A DNA stretch of 64,000 nt from an uncultured Pseudomonadales bacterium (lineage in GTDB: Bacteria > Pseudomonadota > Gammaproteobacteria > Pseudomonadales > Pseudohongiellaceae), in assembly GCA_943842505.1 (NCBI GenBank), contig CALTDI010000009.1, positions 1 through 64,000 of the forward strand, written 5' to 3'. The number at the start of each line of letters is the position of its first letter. Position 1 is the first letter of the stretch. Shown here one piece after another: positions 1 through 7,603 of this stretch. Below the pieces are notes generated by a model, which saw only the letters and a list, made by a program, of their open reading frames with translations, made no database searches and was not told where the DNA came from. The translations under genes and the position numbers were made by a program.

Positions 1-676
1 TGAAGAACGACGGCGATCAGCGTGATCAGACCTACATCAAGCAGCCTTTCGGCATTGAGTGCCACTACGATTGCGATAATGAGAAGAATGAGGAGAACCG
101 AGAGAGTAGGAATAAGCGGCTCCACTACCTCGGTTACGCCTTCCAGAAAATACTTACAGGTGAACCCCAGCATTACCGGAATAAATACCATTTGAACAAT
201 GCTAAGCAACAGTGCCCAGGTATCTACGCTAATCGTTGCGGAGAGATAGAAAGAGCAGAGAAGGGGGGTTGCTATGACTCCTACGATCGTAGAGACCATG
301 GTCATGCTAATAGAGAGTGCCACATCTCCCTTGGCCAGATAGCAAACAACGTTGGACGCCGTTCCTCCAGCACAGCTGCCAACCAAAACCATGCCGATAG
401 TGAGCTGGTTTGATAGCTGTAGCATCTTAGAAAATGTGAGGGCGAGTATCGGCATTAGTAAGAACTGCAGTACCACGCCTATCAAGACTGGCTTTGGGTC
501 TTTAGCAATACGTGCTACATCCTCTTTCGTCAATGTGAGGCCCATCATAAACATCACGCAAGATAGCAAGGGGACGATGGCACCGCTCAATGCGGCGAAG
601 GGAGCATTTGCTATGAAGGCGATTAGCGAAATCAGCAGCGCCCAGAGGGGGAATAGGCTATTGAATCGGGTAAGCA
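1..676 (-). CDS. Bile acid:sodium symporter (BASS) family transporter, C-terminus cut by window edge
   Basis: I translated the complement directly. An open frame runs from ATG at 676 to the window edge, giving about 225 residues with no stop. The protein is strongly hydrophobic, with about seven predicted membrane helices. It has the family's glycine-rich signature, VGSCAGGTASNVVCYLAKGD, at roughly residues 99-118, the region where BASS carriers bind sodium and substrate. An earlier MGLTLT segment near residue 45 also fits the family. These inner-membrane carriers move organic anions (bile acids, pantoate, pyruvate-like acids) with sodium; the substrate here cannot be read from sequence. Family members usually have 280-330 residues, so 60-100 are missing. 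The next gene, a lipoprotein, is transcribed the other way. Confidence 0.85.
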
Positions 677-936
677 TGCTTTATCTCACAGGGTCTGGGA
701 AAGATTGATGGCGTAGTTCTTGCGAGTACTGAGGATGAATCGATCACTTCAGCCTATTTCTCTAATTCTTGTTAGCAAAATACATGTTCAGCTTGGATTC
801 AGCACGATTCTCTACTATGGCATGTCTGAGTCTGTAACATTTTTAGTCCTGTTGCGTCTAAAACTATACATGCTCTATTTGTTCTGCATCTACGTGCCCG
901 CGCCGTGAGATTCTACACTTTGGGGGAGCATTCTCA
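677..936. other. Divergent intergenic region between the BASS transporter and a lipoprotein gene
   Basis: I see no convincing long coding frame here; frames on the plus strand are unlike known proteins. The stretch holds a candidate ECF-type promoter at 834-862, followed by a GC-richer section with a strong Shine-Dalgarno-like GGGGGAG at 922-928. Confidence 0.5.
834..862 (+). promoter_or_regulatory. Candidate ECF sigma promoter (GTAACATTTTT-N9-GCGTCT)
   Basis: TAACAT at 835-840 is followed after 16 bases by TCTAAA at 857-862. The same arrangement, with identical spacing and the shared flanks GTAAC(A/T)TTTTT and GCGTCT, occurs directly upstream of the ECF sigma gene at 2277. AAC-type -35 and CGTC-type -10 elements are typical of ECF promoters. 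The site points toward the lipoprotein gene at 1023, leaving a leader of about 155 bases. Confidence 0.5.
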
Positions 937-1026
937 ATGGGTCGAATGAACGAGGCGGGGAAGAGTGCCAATAGAAGAGAGTGGATCTGTAAAATAATTT
1001 TAATTCAAACGGGGAATGATCAATGA
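937..1026 (+). CDS. Possible 29-residue leader peptide, translationally coupled to the lipoprotein gene
   Basis: ATG at 937 follows GGGGGAG (922-928) at a spacing of 8. The frame runs 29 codons and its TGA stop (1024-1026) overlaps the ATG of the lipoprotein gene in an ATGA arrangement, which is typical of translational coupling. The peptide is basic and polar with a short hydrophobic stretch (KIILI) and resembles nothing I recognise. The Shine-Dalgarno and the overlap are seen; that it is translated is inference. It may be only untranslated leader. Confidence 0.3.
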   Translation: MGRMNEAGKSANRREWICKIILIQTGNDQ

Positions 1027-1382
1027 TTAAGAAAGCTCTATTACTAGTAATGAGCGTCGTGTTGACTGGATGTCTTGTTACCGTCGACTCGGATTCGCGT
1101 CCGCTGCAGACGGTTTGGAATGAGTCTGATGTTTCGAGGCTGCAGCTCGGCGAAAGTAATCAAGATTGGGTGAGCACCTCGTTTGGCAACCCGATTACTA
1201 AGTTAAGCTATGCCGACGGTACCGAGATATGGAAGTACAGGAACCGCTCGGAGAAAGACACCGAGGTTGGATTGTTTCTTGTCTTCTCGGTGGATATTGA
1301 GGAGGAACGCACCGAGACGCTATCCATCGAGTTTACAGATGGCTTAGTGACAAATTACTGGATCGAAGAAGACAGGTTCTAG
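1023..1382 (+). CDS. Small outer-membrane-type lipoprotein (SmpA/OmlA-like fold suggested)
   Basis: This 119-residue protein opens with a lipoprotein signal peptide and a lipobox, LTGC, with the acylated Cys at residue 17. The mature part is short. A segment of the type QLGESNQDWVSTSFGNP followed by a WKYRN strand resembles the BamE/SmpA/OmlA fold, where a 'G.s.e.V...lG.P' element precedes a 'W.Y' strand. I infer a periplasm-facing lipoprotein of that general fold, not BamE itself. GGGGAA at 1011-1016 gives a good ribosome site for ATG 1023. A candidate ECF promoter lies upstream and a hairpin terminator follows, so it seems to be a single-gene transcript. It may belong to the regulon of the sigma factor at 2277. 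Confidence 0.7.
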   Translation: MIKKALLLVMSVVLTGCLVTVDSDSRPLQTVWNESDVSRLQLGESNQDWVSTSFGNPITKLSYADGTEIWKYRNRSEKDTEVGLFLVFSVDIEEERTETLSIEFTDGLVTNYWIEEDRF

Positions 1383-1391
1383 CATCGCCAT

Positions 1392-1436
1392 GAAGTAGCC
1401 TGGCCAGGCAGCATGCGCTCGGGCTACTTCAATTTT
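1392..1436 (+). terminator. Rho-independent terminator after the lipoprotein gene
   Basis: GAAGTAGCC (1392-1400) pairs perfectly with GGCTACTTC (1422-1430) and is followed by AATTTT. The 21-base loop contains its own 10-bp palindrome, CCTGGCCAGG (1399-1408). The right arm overlaps the stop codon of the convergent hydrolase gene. The T-run is short, so efficiency is uncertain. Confidence 0.5.
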
Positions 1437-2095
1437 CCTAGCCACCTCTCCAGGCTTTCCCAGTCTATCTGGAAGACATGCCTGGCATCCTGCACGATAG
1501 CCGAATCTACCTCTGCGCCAGCTAGACGCAGACGTTGAGTCATCGATTCCAGGATACGATCCCACTTGAAGTCATCTTTCTCCCCCACCCGTATATAAAA
1601 GGGCAGCCTATCCAGTTCCTGCAGAGCCATGTCGGTCTTGATGCGCCCTGGTGTAGCTACAACTCCCCGGTAGGCATGGGGATTTAGTGCGGCAATGGCC
1701 ATGGCTTCACTGCCGCCACTGGACATACCTACCAATAAGGGTTTGGATTCTTGCAGTGTGTGGGAGGCGTGTAGCTGTCCGATAATCTGCTCAATCGGGG
1801 AGTCATCGGCTGAAGAGAAGCGCGAACCGTCGGCTGACATAGGGACTGCAATCGCCCAGCCGCGGTCTACGAACTCCTTTCCAAGCCAGAACTGGGCCTT
1901 CGCCATGAACTCATTGTTTGAGCCTCCTGCGATAAAAATCGCCAGAGGGGGTGGCTCGCCTTCGCTATGGGGTTCAAAGAAGAAAAGCTTCACCGTGCTG
2001 CCATTCTGAAGCTCCACATTCTGCTCCGCGGCAAATAGCATGCCTGGAGGTAGAAGAATCAGGAGAATAAGCAGAAATAGTCGCCGCAGAGTCAT
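1424..2095 (-). CDS. Exported alpha/beta-hydrolase (serine hydrolase family)
   Basis: The protein has 223 residues. A signal peptide of about 22 residues (hydrophobic LLILLILLPPGMLFA, cleavage near AFAA-type residues) sends it to the periplasm. The nucleophile elbow GMSSG puts the catalytic Ser at about 125, in the GxSxG pattern. Asp174/175 in the GEKDD segment and His206 in DARHVF are in the right order for the acid and histidine of the triad. The substrate is unknown; the length and the IAGGSN oxyanion-type segment suggest a small esterase or dienelactone-hydrolase-like enzyme. It is transcribed toward the lipoprotein gene and away from the ECF sigma gene. Start ATG 2095 is followed directly by the signal peptide. 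Confidence 0.75.
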   Translation of the reverse strand: MTLRRLFLLILLILLPPGMLFAAEQNVELQNGSTVKLFFFEPHSEGEPPPLAIFIAGGSNNEFMAKAQFWLGKEFVDRGWAIAVPMSADGSRFSSADDSPIEQIIGQLHASHTLQESKPLLVGMSSGGSEAMAIAALNPHAYRGVVATPGRIKTDMALQELDRLPFYIRVGEKDDFKWDRILESMTQRLRLAGAEVDSAIVQDARHVFQIDWESLERWLGKLK

Positions 2096-2131
2096 GTTCG
2101 AGCCGCTATAGGTGAATTGAGACAGGCCGAG

Positions 2132-2140
2132 AGTATAGCA
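2132..2140 (-). promoter_or_regulatory. Extended -10 promoter for the hydrolase gene
   Basis: On the minus strand the sequence reads TGCTATACT, a TGn-extended -10 box about 35 bases upstream of the hydrolase ATG. I see no clear -35 box, which extended -10 promoters can lack. Confidence 0.4.
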
Positions 2141-2240
2141 ATCATTGCTTTAGCGACGGCGTAAGATGCGACAGAATAACTATTTAAGCCGTTGATTTTA
2201 CTTAAAAGAAGGCTTTCGGGCAGGCCCTGAATACATTACT

Positions 2241-2269
2241 GTAACTTTTTTCCACAACTAGCGTCTTTA
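2241..2269 (+). promoter_or_regulatory. Candidate autoregulatory ECF promoter upstream of the sigma gene
   Basis: TAACTT (2242-2247), 16 bases, then TCTTTA (2264-2269), within the fuller pattern GTAAC-TTTTTT-N9-GCGTCT shared with the site at 834-862. Transcription would begin about 6-8 bases after the -10 box, almost at the ATG at 2277, so the sigma mRNA would have little or no leader. ECF sigma factors often activate their own gene, which fits but is not shown by sequence alone. Confidence 0.5.
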
Positions 2270-2276
2270 CTAACAA

Positions 2277-2834
2277 ATGCGAGCACTTTATCAACAGGCC
2301 ATAGATCAGCACAGGCATAGGATTTTTTCCTTTGCCCACTATAGCCTGCGGATTAAGGAAGATGCCGAGGATGTTACCCAGGAAGTGTTCATCAAGCTCT
2401 GGCAGCACTGGCAAAAGATCGATCACGAGAAACTTGGGGGATGGTTGATGCGGGTCGCCCATAACTCGGTTATCGATCATGTGCGAAAACAGCGCCCACA
2501 GCAGGCAAACGTGGATCACTATGCCGACGTGGAGGAGCAGGTTGCGCAGGAAAGCGAGGAGGGGAGCCTGGATGAGGATGGGTTCAAGAGTCAGCTGCAG
2601 GCAGCTATTAAGTCCCTGGAAGATCCTTTTCGCAGCATCGTGATTATGCGAGACATTCAGGGGATGAGTTATGAAGAGATTCAGGTCTGTCTCGAGTTGA
2701 GTGCTAGCCAGGTCAAGGTGTACCTGCATCGCGGCAGGCGCAAATTAAGAGAGAATACACAGCTGCGTCAGCTGTTCGAAAATCAGTTAAGCGAGAAGTC
2801 GGAAGTTAAACAAGCGGGCCCTAGCGGGCAATAA
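2277..2834 (+). CDS. ECF-type RNA polymerase sigma factor
   Basis: The protein has 185 residues. Region sigma2 spans about residues 5-75, with the EDVTQEVFIKLWQHW core-binding helix and the WLMRVAHNSVIDHVRK segment that reads the -10 box. Region sigma4 spans about 105-160, with SLEDPFRSIVIMRDIQGMSYEEI and the helix-turn-helix VCLELSASQVKVYLHRGRRKLR. It would direct RNA polymerase to a small regulon. The stop codon overlaps the ATG of the anti-sigma gene by one base (TAATG), the usual coupling in such pairs. No ribosome site is visible before ATG 2277; with the predicted promoter so close, the message may be leaderless. The signal that activates it is unknown. Confidence 0.9.
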   Translation: MRALYQQAIDQHRHRIFSFAHYSLRIKEDAEDVTQEVFIKLWQHWQKIDHEKLGGWLMRVAHNSVIDHVRKQRPQQANVDHYADVEEQVAQESEEGSLDEDGFKSQLQAAIKSLEDPFRSIVIMRDIQGMSYEEIQVCLELSASQVKVYLHRGRRKLRENTQLRQLFENQLSEKSEVKQAGPSGQ

Positions 2835-3478
2835 TGACAAAGGTAAAGGTCATGCCAAGTAATACTGAATCACAGTGCTATTTTATTCAGTTGCAGATAG
2901 ACGGCTATCTCGACGGTGATTTGAGTGAAGCGCAATGCGGCGTATTCATGTCTCATGTCCAGGATTGTTCGGGTTGTGCGAGTGAGTTTCGGTATGCACA
3001 GACTATTCAGGATGCCGTACTGGAGTTGCCACAGATGTCGTGTGCCGATTCGGTGCTAGAGCCAATCCATCGTCTAAGTGCAGCCGAAATGCAGCCAGCT
3101 GTAGGCGTGCGCTCAGAGCCATTATCCTCACAGATCTGGGAGTTATTAAATTCTGTTCCAGCCTACTTTCGTTATGGCTTTCCTGCCGCGGCTGTTGCTG
3201 TGGTCGCCATGGTGATTGGCACTAACATCACATCGCCTGTCGGTAGTGTTGAGCCATTAGTTGCGAGCGAGTCGGTCGAGCAGTATAGCCCGGAAGATAT
3301 TTCTCAGGCCTTGGACGAGTTGAACGTGGCTATCGACTACCTGAATCGGCTAAGTCAGCGTACCGAGGTGATGATCGGCGATCGCTTCCTGGTGAGCCCT
3401 ATACAGGATTCTATAAATGCCTCGTTTCAGAAGGCGGGGATAAGAGAGAACAACCCATTAGATAATGGGCCTATATAG
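2834..3478 (+). CDS. Anti-sigma factor with zinc-finger-like N-terminus and one membrane helix
   Basis: The protein has 214 residues. The N-terminal 55 residues carry the zf-HC2 pattern, with His in FMSHVQDC followed by CSGC (about residues 40-50), the ZAS motif that holds ECF sigma factors inactive. A single hydrophobic helix (FPAAAVAVVAMVIG, about residues 115-130) crosses the inner membrane. The last 85 residues, with a possible short coiled coil around ISQALDELNVAIDYLNRL, would be periplasmic. It overlaps the sigma gene by one base. By analogy it releases the sigma factor in response to an envelope signal. Alternative start codons exist a few residues in (ATG 2852), but the overlap favours 2834. 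Confidence 0.8.
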   Translation: MTKVKVMPSNTESQCYFIQLQIDGYLDGDLSEAQCGVFMSHVQDCSGCASEFRYAQTIQDAVLELPQMSCADSVLEPIHRLSAAEMQPAVGVRSEPLSSQIWELLNSVPAYFRYGFPAAAVAVVAMVIGTNITSPVGSVEPLVASESVEQYSPEDISQALDELNVAIDYLNRLSQRTEVMIGDRFLVSPIQDSINASFQKAGIRENNPLDNGPI

Positions 3479-3539
3479 ATTTTTACTTTACGAATCGAAG
3501 TTTACTTGAATTCAGAATATTTAATAGCGAGGTAGGTGT

Positions 3540-4100
3540 ATGAAAATTTTTAAGAAGGTATTGGCGCCTCTATTCTGCCTAAGTCTCATCCCAGTAGTCA
3601 TGGCGGCAGACTCCGATGTGCAGAATCATCCAGGCTTTGTGGATTTTTCGGCCCTAACGGAAATAGCAGCAACAGAGCCCAGTGTCGAGATTAGCCTTAA
3701 GGGGCCGTTGCTTAACATGATTACGAACCTTATTCGTAGCGAAGACGAAGAGGCGGCTGATTTCATTTCCAAGCTGCTGCGAGTTACCGTGAATGTTTTT
3801 GAAAGCGATAACATCGATGTCGACGAAGTTGCTTCAACTATGTCGGTCATGGCGGAAGATCTAGACAGCGAAGGATGGGAGCGTGTGGTTCGGGTCCGTG
3901 AAGACGGCAACCATGTGGATATCTATTTCAGACTAGCTGAAGATGCTGACGTTATCTACGGTATCGCTATTATGGTGGCCGAGCCTGGAGAGACCGTTCT
4001 GGTAAATATCGTTGGCAATATCAGTACAGATGATATTAGTGCCCTGGGTCGTCGCTTCGAGCTTGATGAGCTTGTAGATATCGAAGTTGCCGGTCAGTAA
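3540..4100 (+). CDS. DUF4252 family exported protein
   Basis: The protein has 186 residues, with a 22-residue signal peptide (cleavage near VMAA/DSD). The mature region has the mixed helix/strand pattern of DUF4252, ending in acidic-hydrophobic strands such as GETVLVNIVGNIS. Function is unknown in the family. Its position after an ECF sigma/anti-sigma pair and before a second DUF4252 gene is a recurring arrangement as I recall it, so it is probably a regulon member or part of the signal pathway. AGGTAGGTGT directly before ATG 3540 supplies the ribosome site. Confidence 0.75.
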   Translation: MKIFKKVLAPLFCLSLIPVVMAADSDVQNHPGFVDFSALTEIAATEPSVEISLKGPLLNMITNLIRSEDEEAADFISKLLRVTVNVFESDNIDVDEVASTMSVMAEDLDSEGWERVVRVREDGNHVDIYFRLAEDADVIYGIAIMVAEPGETVLVNIVGNISTDDISALGRRFELDELVDIEVAGQ

Positions 4101-4134
4101 TGGATAGAATTGATAAGTCAATGAGATCGCGACC

Positions 4135-4662
4135 ATGAGAAAAATCCTAATACTTGTAGTGCTAGTGCAATTGACAGCCTGCATGTCATTTAGCGATAGA
4201 TCATTCCGCTCTACACGCAACTCGATAGTGGAGCAGGTACCTGAGATTAGCCTAAAGAAAGAGTTCGCTCTGTCTCTAGGTAGCGGGCTGCTCGGTTTCT
4301 TGAACGTAGTTACTCTCGATGAGGCCAACATATCTGATTTGGATCATGTGCAAGTTGCTGTCTATAACGTAGCGGGAGGCGGAAAGAAAATAGACTTCAA
4401 GGATCTGGATTTTGCGGAAACATTACGCTCGCGCGGTGAAAATCTGCACTGGGAAACTATAGTAAGAGTACGTAAGGAAGATGAGCAGGTCTGGGTTTTA
4501 GTTGGAATGGACCTGGAGCGTGATTCCCTGGATGCGGTGTCTGTATTCGTACTGGGAAATGACGAGCTGGTATTGATCAATGTCGATGGCGACCTGAATC
4601 GCATGATCGAGTTTGCTTTGCGACCCGCCTCGGGCCAAAGGCACCGCAGTGAGGCTGGCTAA
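4135..4662 (+). CDS. DUF4252 family lipoprotein
   Basis: The protein has 175 residues. The signal peptide ends in a lipobox LTAC with Cys at residue 16, so it is a membrane-anchored lipoprotein. The mature region follows the same scheme as the preceding gene: a WETIVRVRKEDEQVWVLVGM-like strand pair, then ELVLINVDGDL near the end. The two are probably diverged duplicates, one soluble and one lipid-anchored. The gap between them is 34 bases, so they are likely co-transcribed. The stop is only four bases from the stop of the convergent oxidoreductase gene, leaving no room for a separate terminator. Confidence 0.75.
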   Translation: MRKILILVVLVQLTACMSFSDRSFRSTRNSIVEQVPEISLKKEFALSLGSGLLGFLNVVTLDEANISDLDHVQVAVYNVAGGGKKIDFKDLDFAETLRSRGENLHWETIVRVRKEDEQVWVLVGMDLERDSLDAVSVFVLGNDELVLINVDGDLNRMIEFALRPASGQRHRSEAG

Positions 4663-4666
4663 GGCG

Positions 4667-6889
4667 CTATCGAATCCCGGTGGCGCATTTGAGAATCGCT
4701 ACGGATACTGATTTAAACGCGGGCGTTCGACTCCTCTGGTCGACAGATTGAGGAACGAGTACGTTGGCCTCTGGAAAGTAGCACATCACGTTTCCAGGCT
4801 TAATATCATAGACCGCAATGCTCAGGCCCCTCATTGCGCCGGTATCGTTCATCACATCGACCTTGTCTTCGGCTGTTAATTCCAGCGCGTCTAGGTCTTC
4901 GGCGCTGATGAAAAGCACCTCCCGGTGAGACTGTCTTCTGTAGATGTCTTCCTCGCTGTAAATAATTGTATTGAACTGGCCTTCGCTGCGCACGGAGGTG
5001 AGGGTGAAGCGCTGTCCATCATTCTGTGCCGAGGCAGGTCTGAGATTCAATTCGCTCTGCGTGGGCACGCAGAAACTCGCTCTGCCAGATTTGGTCGCGA
5101 ACTTGGGTTGATCTAGATGCCGCCCCTCGATATGGAATTCGGCCTTGGTCTGGTCGATGTCGGCGAGCCCGGCGAATCCGGGAATCAACTTGGCGATTGC
5201 CTTGCGAATAGATTCGTGGCGTTCGAATTCCTGAAAATCTAAAATTTCTTTATCGATGACCCCAGAGGCCATAGCGCTGATTATCTGAACTTCCGATTGC
5301 AGTGCTTCGATACGCTCGAATCCGCCATCGCTCATGCGCAGGTAATTAAACATAGATTCCTGAGTCGTGGCCTGTATCTCTTCGTCGCGCACTCGAATAG
5401 GCAAGACGAGATTCTCGCCGTCGACTCCGTTTAGATGCGTCTGATTTAGCGTGGAATTGACCATGACTTTGAAAGGGATGCTGTTTAGTGCTTGCCCTGA
5501 GTAGGCCGTGTCCGGGTTGGCTGAAAACAGATTGCCTCCAAGCAAGAAGGCGAAGTCAATCTTACCCTTTGCGGCCGCCTGGACGCAGGCGAGGGTGTCC
5601 ATGCCCGAGTAGTTCGGCAGTTTTACCGAAAACTCCTTTTCGATTGCAGCGAACACCTCGGCTTTAAGTGCGGGAGTGACTCCCATCGAGCCTACACCCT
5701 GAACGTTGCTATGGCCGCGCAGTGGCAACAGTCCCTTTCCCTCGCCGCCTATCATGCCGCGCAATAGGGCTAGACTCGCGATGGCTTCGATGTTGTCGCT
5801 ACCATTGTGGTGATGGGTTAGCCCCATCCCCCAGGAAAAAACGGTTCTATCGCTTTTTGCATAGATGTCGGCCAAGGCTTCGATCTGAGATCGTTCGATG
5901 CCGCAATCATTCTCAATATCATCCCATCCCAGGCCTGCTATGAAATTGGCGTAGGAATCATAGTGCTCACAGTAAGAGTCTATATAGTGCTGATCTACCA
6001 AGCCGGTGGCTATAAGGTGTTTTGCCATTCCGCTAATCAGAGCAACGTCACTGCCCACATGGGGTTGTATATAATGTGACGCTACTTCACCACCGCCACT
6101 TATCATAGACTTGAAATTGCTAGGCGAAGCAAAACGAACCAGGCCGGCCTCACGCGCCGGATTGACTATGACAACCTGTCCGCCACGTTGTCGGCACTCT
6201 AGCAAGACCTTGACGAAACGCGGGTGGTTCGATGCGGGATTTGCACCGAATACAAATATCAAGTCTGCCTTGTGCAGATCGCCATATTGTATGGTCGCTG
6301 TTCCGTTGCCAATGCTATTTCCCAGGCCTACACCGGAGGCTTGATGGCAGTAGTAGGAGCAGTTATTGATGTGATTGCAGCCATATAGGCGCGCGAATAA
6401 TTGCAGAATAAAAGCGGCCTCATTCGATGACCTGCCAGAGGCATAGAAGAAGCTGCGCTGAGGATCACTCTGTTTTAGTCGTTCTATGATGAGCGCATAG
6501 GCTTGCTCGTAGCTGATGGCCTCATAGCGATCGGAGCCCGCAGACTTATGCAGAGGCACTGAAAGGCGGCCTAAATCTTCGAGTTGCTTCGCGCTCAGCT
6601 CCCCAAGTTCGGCGATGCTATTCTGCTCAAATATCTGGGGCGGTATCGGGTCACGAATATCACTCATTTGCGCCTGAATATTCTTATTACAGACCTCAAC
6701 TCGCTTGCTGTATTCATTGTGTAAGCCGCCGCGCTGGCCGCCGGTGCCAAAGGCGCAGGCCTTGCAGGTGTTTTTTGATCTTACCGCGGCCGCCAGTTTC
6801 CGGGTGCCAACTTTCTGCGCGCAGGACATCACATACTGCATGGCCTTGAAGCCGCCCCCGGTTACCGCTTTGTTGGATTTTTTGCTAAT
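4667..6889 (-). CDS. YdeP/FdhF-like molybdopterin oxidoreductase, probable AUU start
   Basis: This is a large cytoplasmic enzyme of the formate dehydrogenase/YdeP group, expected to bind bis-MGD molybdenum and an iron-sulphur cluster. CKAC plus a later Cys (about residues 26, 29 and 51 from the internal ATG at 6841) match the cluster region. The segment CSYYCHQASGVGL places Cys165 where formate dehydrogenase H has selenocysteine, the metal ligand. GANPASNHPR and LRGHSNVQG are cofactor-binding segments, and the C-terminus is a typical molybdopterin dinucleotide domain. The first in-frame ATG (6841) would cut off the conserved GGGFKA segment. Upstream the frame is open to an ATT at 6889, preceded by AGGAAA at a spacing of about 7, and no other usual start codon precedes the stop at 6901. 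I therefore place the start at 6889; 6841 is the fallback. Substrate unknown. A small membrane-protein gene lies just upstream. Confidence 0.85.
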   Translation of the reverse strand: MSKKSNKAVTGGGFKAMQYVMSCAQKVGTRKLAAAVRSKNTCKACAFGTGGQRGGLHNEYSKRVEVCNKNIQAQMSDIRDPIPPQIFEQNSIAELGELSAKQLEDLGRLSVPLHKSAGSDRYEAISYEQAYALIIERLKQSDPQRSFFYASGRSSNEAAFILQLFARLYGCNHINNCSYYCHQASGVGLGNSIGNGTATIQYGDLHKADLIFVFGANPASNHPRFVKVLLECRQRGGQVVIVNPAREAGLVRFASPSNFKSMISGGGEVASHYIQPHVGSDVALISGMAKHLIATGLVDQHYIDSYCEHYDSYANFIAGLGWDDIENDCGIERSQIEALADIYAKSDRTVFSWGMGLTHHHNGSDNIEAIASLALLRGMIGGEGKGLLPLRGHSNVQGVGSMGVTPALKAEVFAAIEKEFSVKLPNYSGMDTLACVQAAAKGKIDFAFLLGGNLFSANPDTAYSGQALNSIPFKVMVNSTLNQTHLNGVDGENLVLPIRVRDEEIQATTQESMFNYLRMSDGGFERIEALQSEVQIISAMASGVIDKEILDFQEFERHESIRKAIAKLIPGFAGLADIDQTKAEFHIEGRHLDQPKFATKSGRASFCVPTQSELNLRPASAQNDGQRFTLTSVRSEGQFNTIIYSEEDIYRRQSHREVLFISAEDLDALELTAEDKVDVMNDTGAMRGLSIAVYDIKPGNVMCYFPEANVLVPQSVDQRSRTPAFKSVSVAILKCATGIR

Positions 6890-6910
6890 GCTATTTTCCT
6901 AGAGAGTTTG

Positions 6911-7312
6911 TTATAAACCCTCAACCTCCATGCGCTCACTGCTTGCTACCGTGACTAGAATACCATCGAGTGTTGTAAAGGAGCGCTCGGCTAGCTGATA
7001 TTTATAAATCTGATATTCTATCGGCCGCGCCTGTCCCTCGCTATGCAGGCGCACGGTCAAGATTGAATGGTCGTCCTGCCATTGGAAATAGTACAAGGCG
7101 ATTCCTATGCCGATTACCAGGACCAGGAACATATAAGCGCCAAGCCTTAAATCTGCTGATAGGGTATTCTCCTCTTGTGCTTCGACGGTGTTTGGAAGCG
7201 CAGTGCGGGTTTTGGGCCTTGCCGAGCCTGTCTTGTTCTTCATATCGCGTTGGCGAACAAAAAAGAAGGCTATTACTATTACCGCAAGAGTTAGTAGTAT
7301 TTTTCCGAGCAT
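6911..7312 (-). CDS. Two-helix membrane protein of unknown function, upstream of the oxidoreductase
   Basis: The protein has 133 residues. It has an N-terminal membrane helix (residues 2-19), a basic cytoplasmic-type linker (RQRDMKNKTGSARPKTR), a second helix (about 58-76, AYMFLVLVIGIGIALYYF), and a soluble 55-residue C-terminus rich in beta strands. No catalytic motif is visible. The stop lies about 20 bases before the proposed start of the YdeP-like gene, so the two are likely co-transcribed and may work together. I do not recognise the family with certainty; similar two-helix proteins beside YdeP-type genes are all I recall. Confidence 0.65.
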   Translation of the reverse strand: MLGKILLTLAVIVIAFFFVRQRDMKNKTGSARPKTRTALPNTVEAQEENTLSADLRLGAYMFLVLVIGIGIALYYFQWQDDHSILTVRLHSEGQARPIEYQIYKYQLAERSFTTLDGILVTVASSERMEVEGL

Positions 7313-7603
7313 GGTGCTGGTTTTTCCAAAGGCTTGTCAGATTTGATAATAGCAGTGGCATAGACAGCTTCGCTACTGTATCTGCTATCGGCAGTCCCGC
7401 GGGCAACTACTGAAAAAATAGGCTTCGTCACTAGTTTCTCAATTAATGGGCTCAAGGCTAGTGTGATTGAGGGTTTCCCAAGCGGATGCGATACTCTCGC
7501 CAGGGATAGGCTCTCATGCTAGCCGTGCTGACAATAGCTCGTTGAAACAAGTTCGAATCTGGCCGGTCTGCTCCACGAGTATTAAAGGAAGTCTCTAGAC
7601 ATT
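7313..7603. other. Divergent intergenic region with no supported gene
   Basis: These 291 bases separate two divergent transcription units. I see only short frames, no RNA gene and no strong hairpin. AAAGGAAG near 7585-7592 may be the ribosome site of the next gene, at a loose spacing. Confidence 0.45.

Noticed and set aside
192..708. Small plus-strand frames in the first 700 bases
   Set aside because: They lie opposite the BASS transporter reading frame, have no family resemblance, and their composition is typical of antisense frames.
7540..7575. tRNA T-loop-like GTTCGAATC
   Set aside because: Flanking bases do not form a T-stem and no acceptor or anticodon stem is present.
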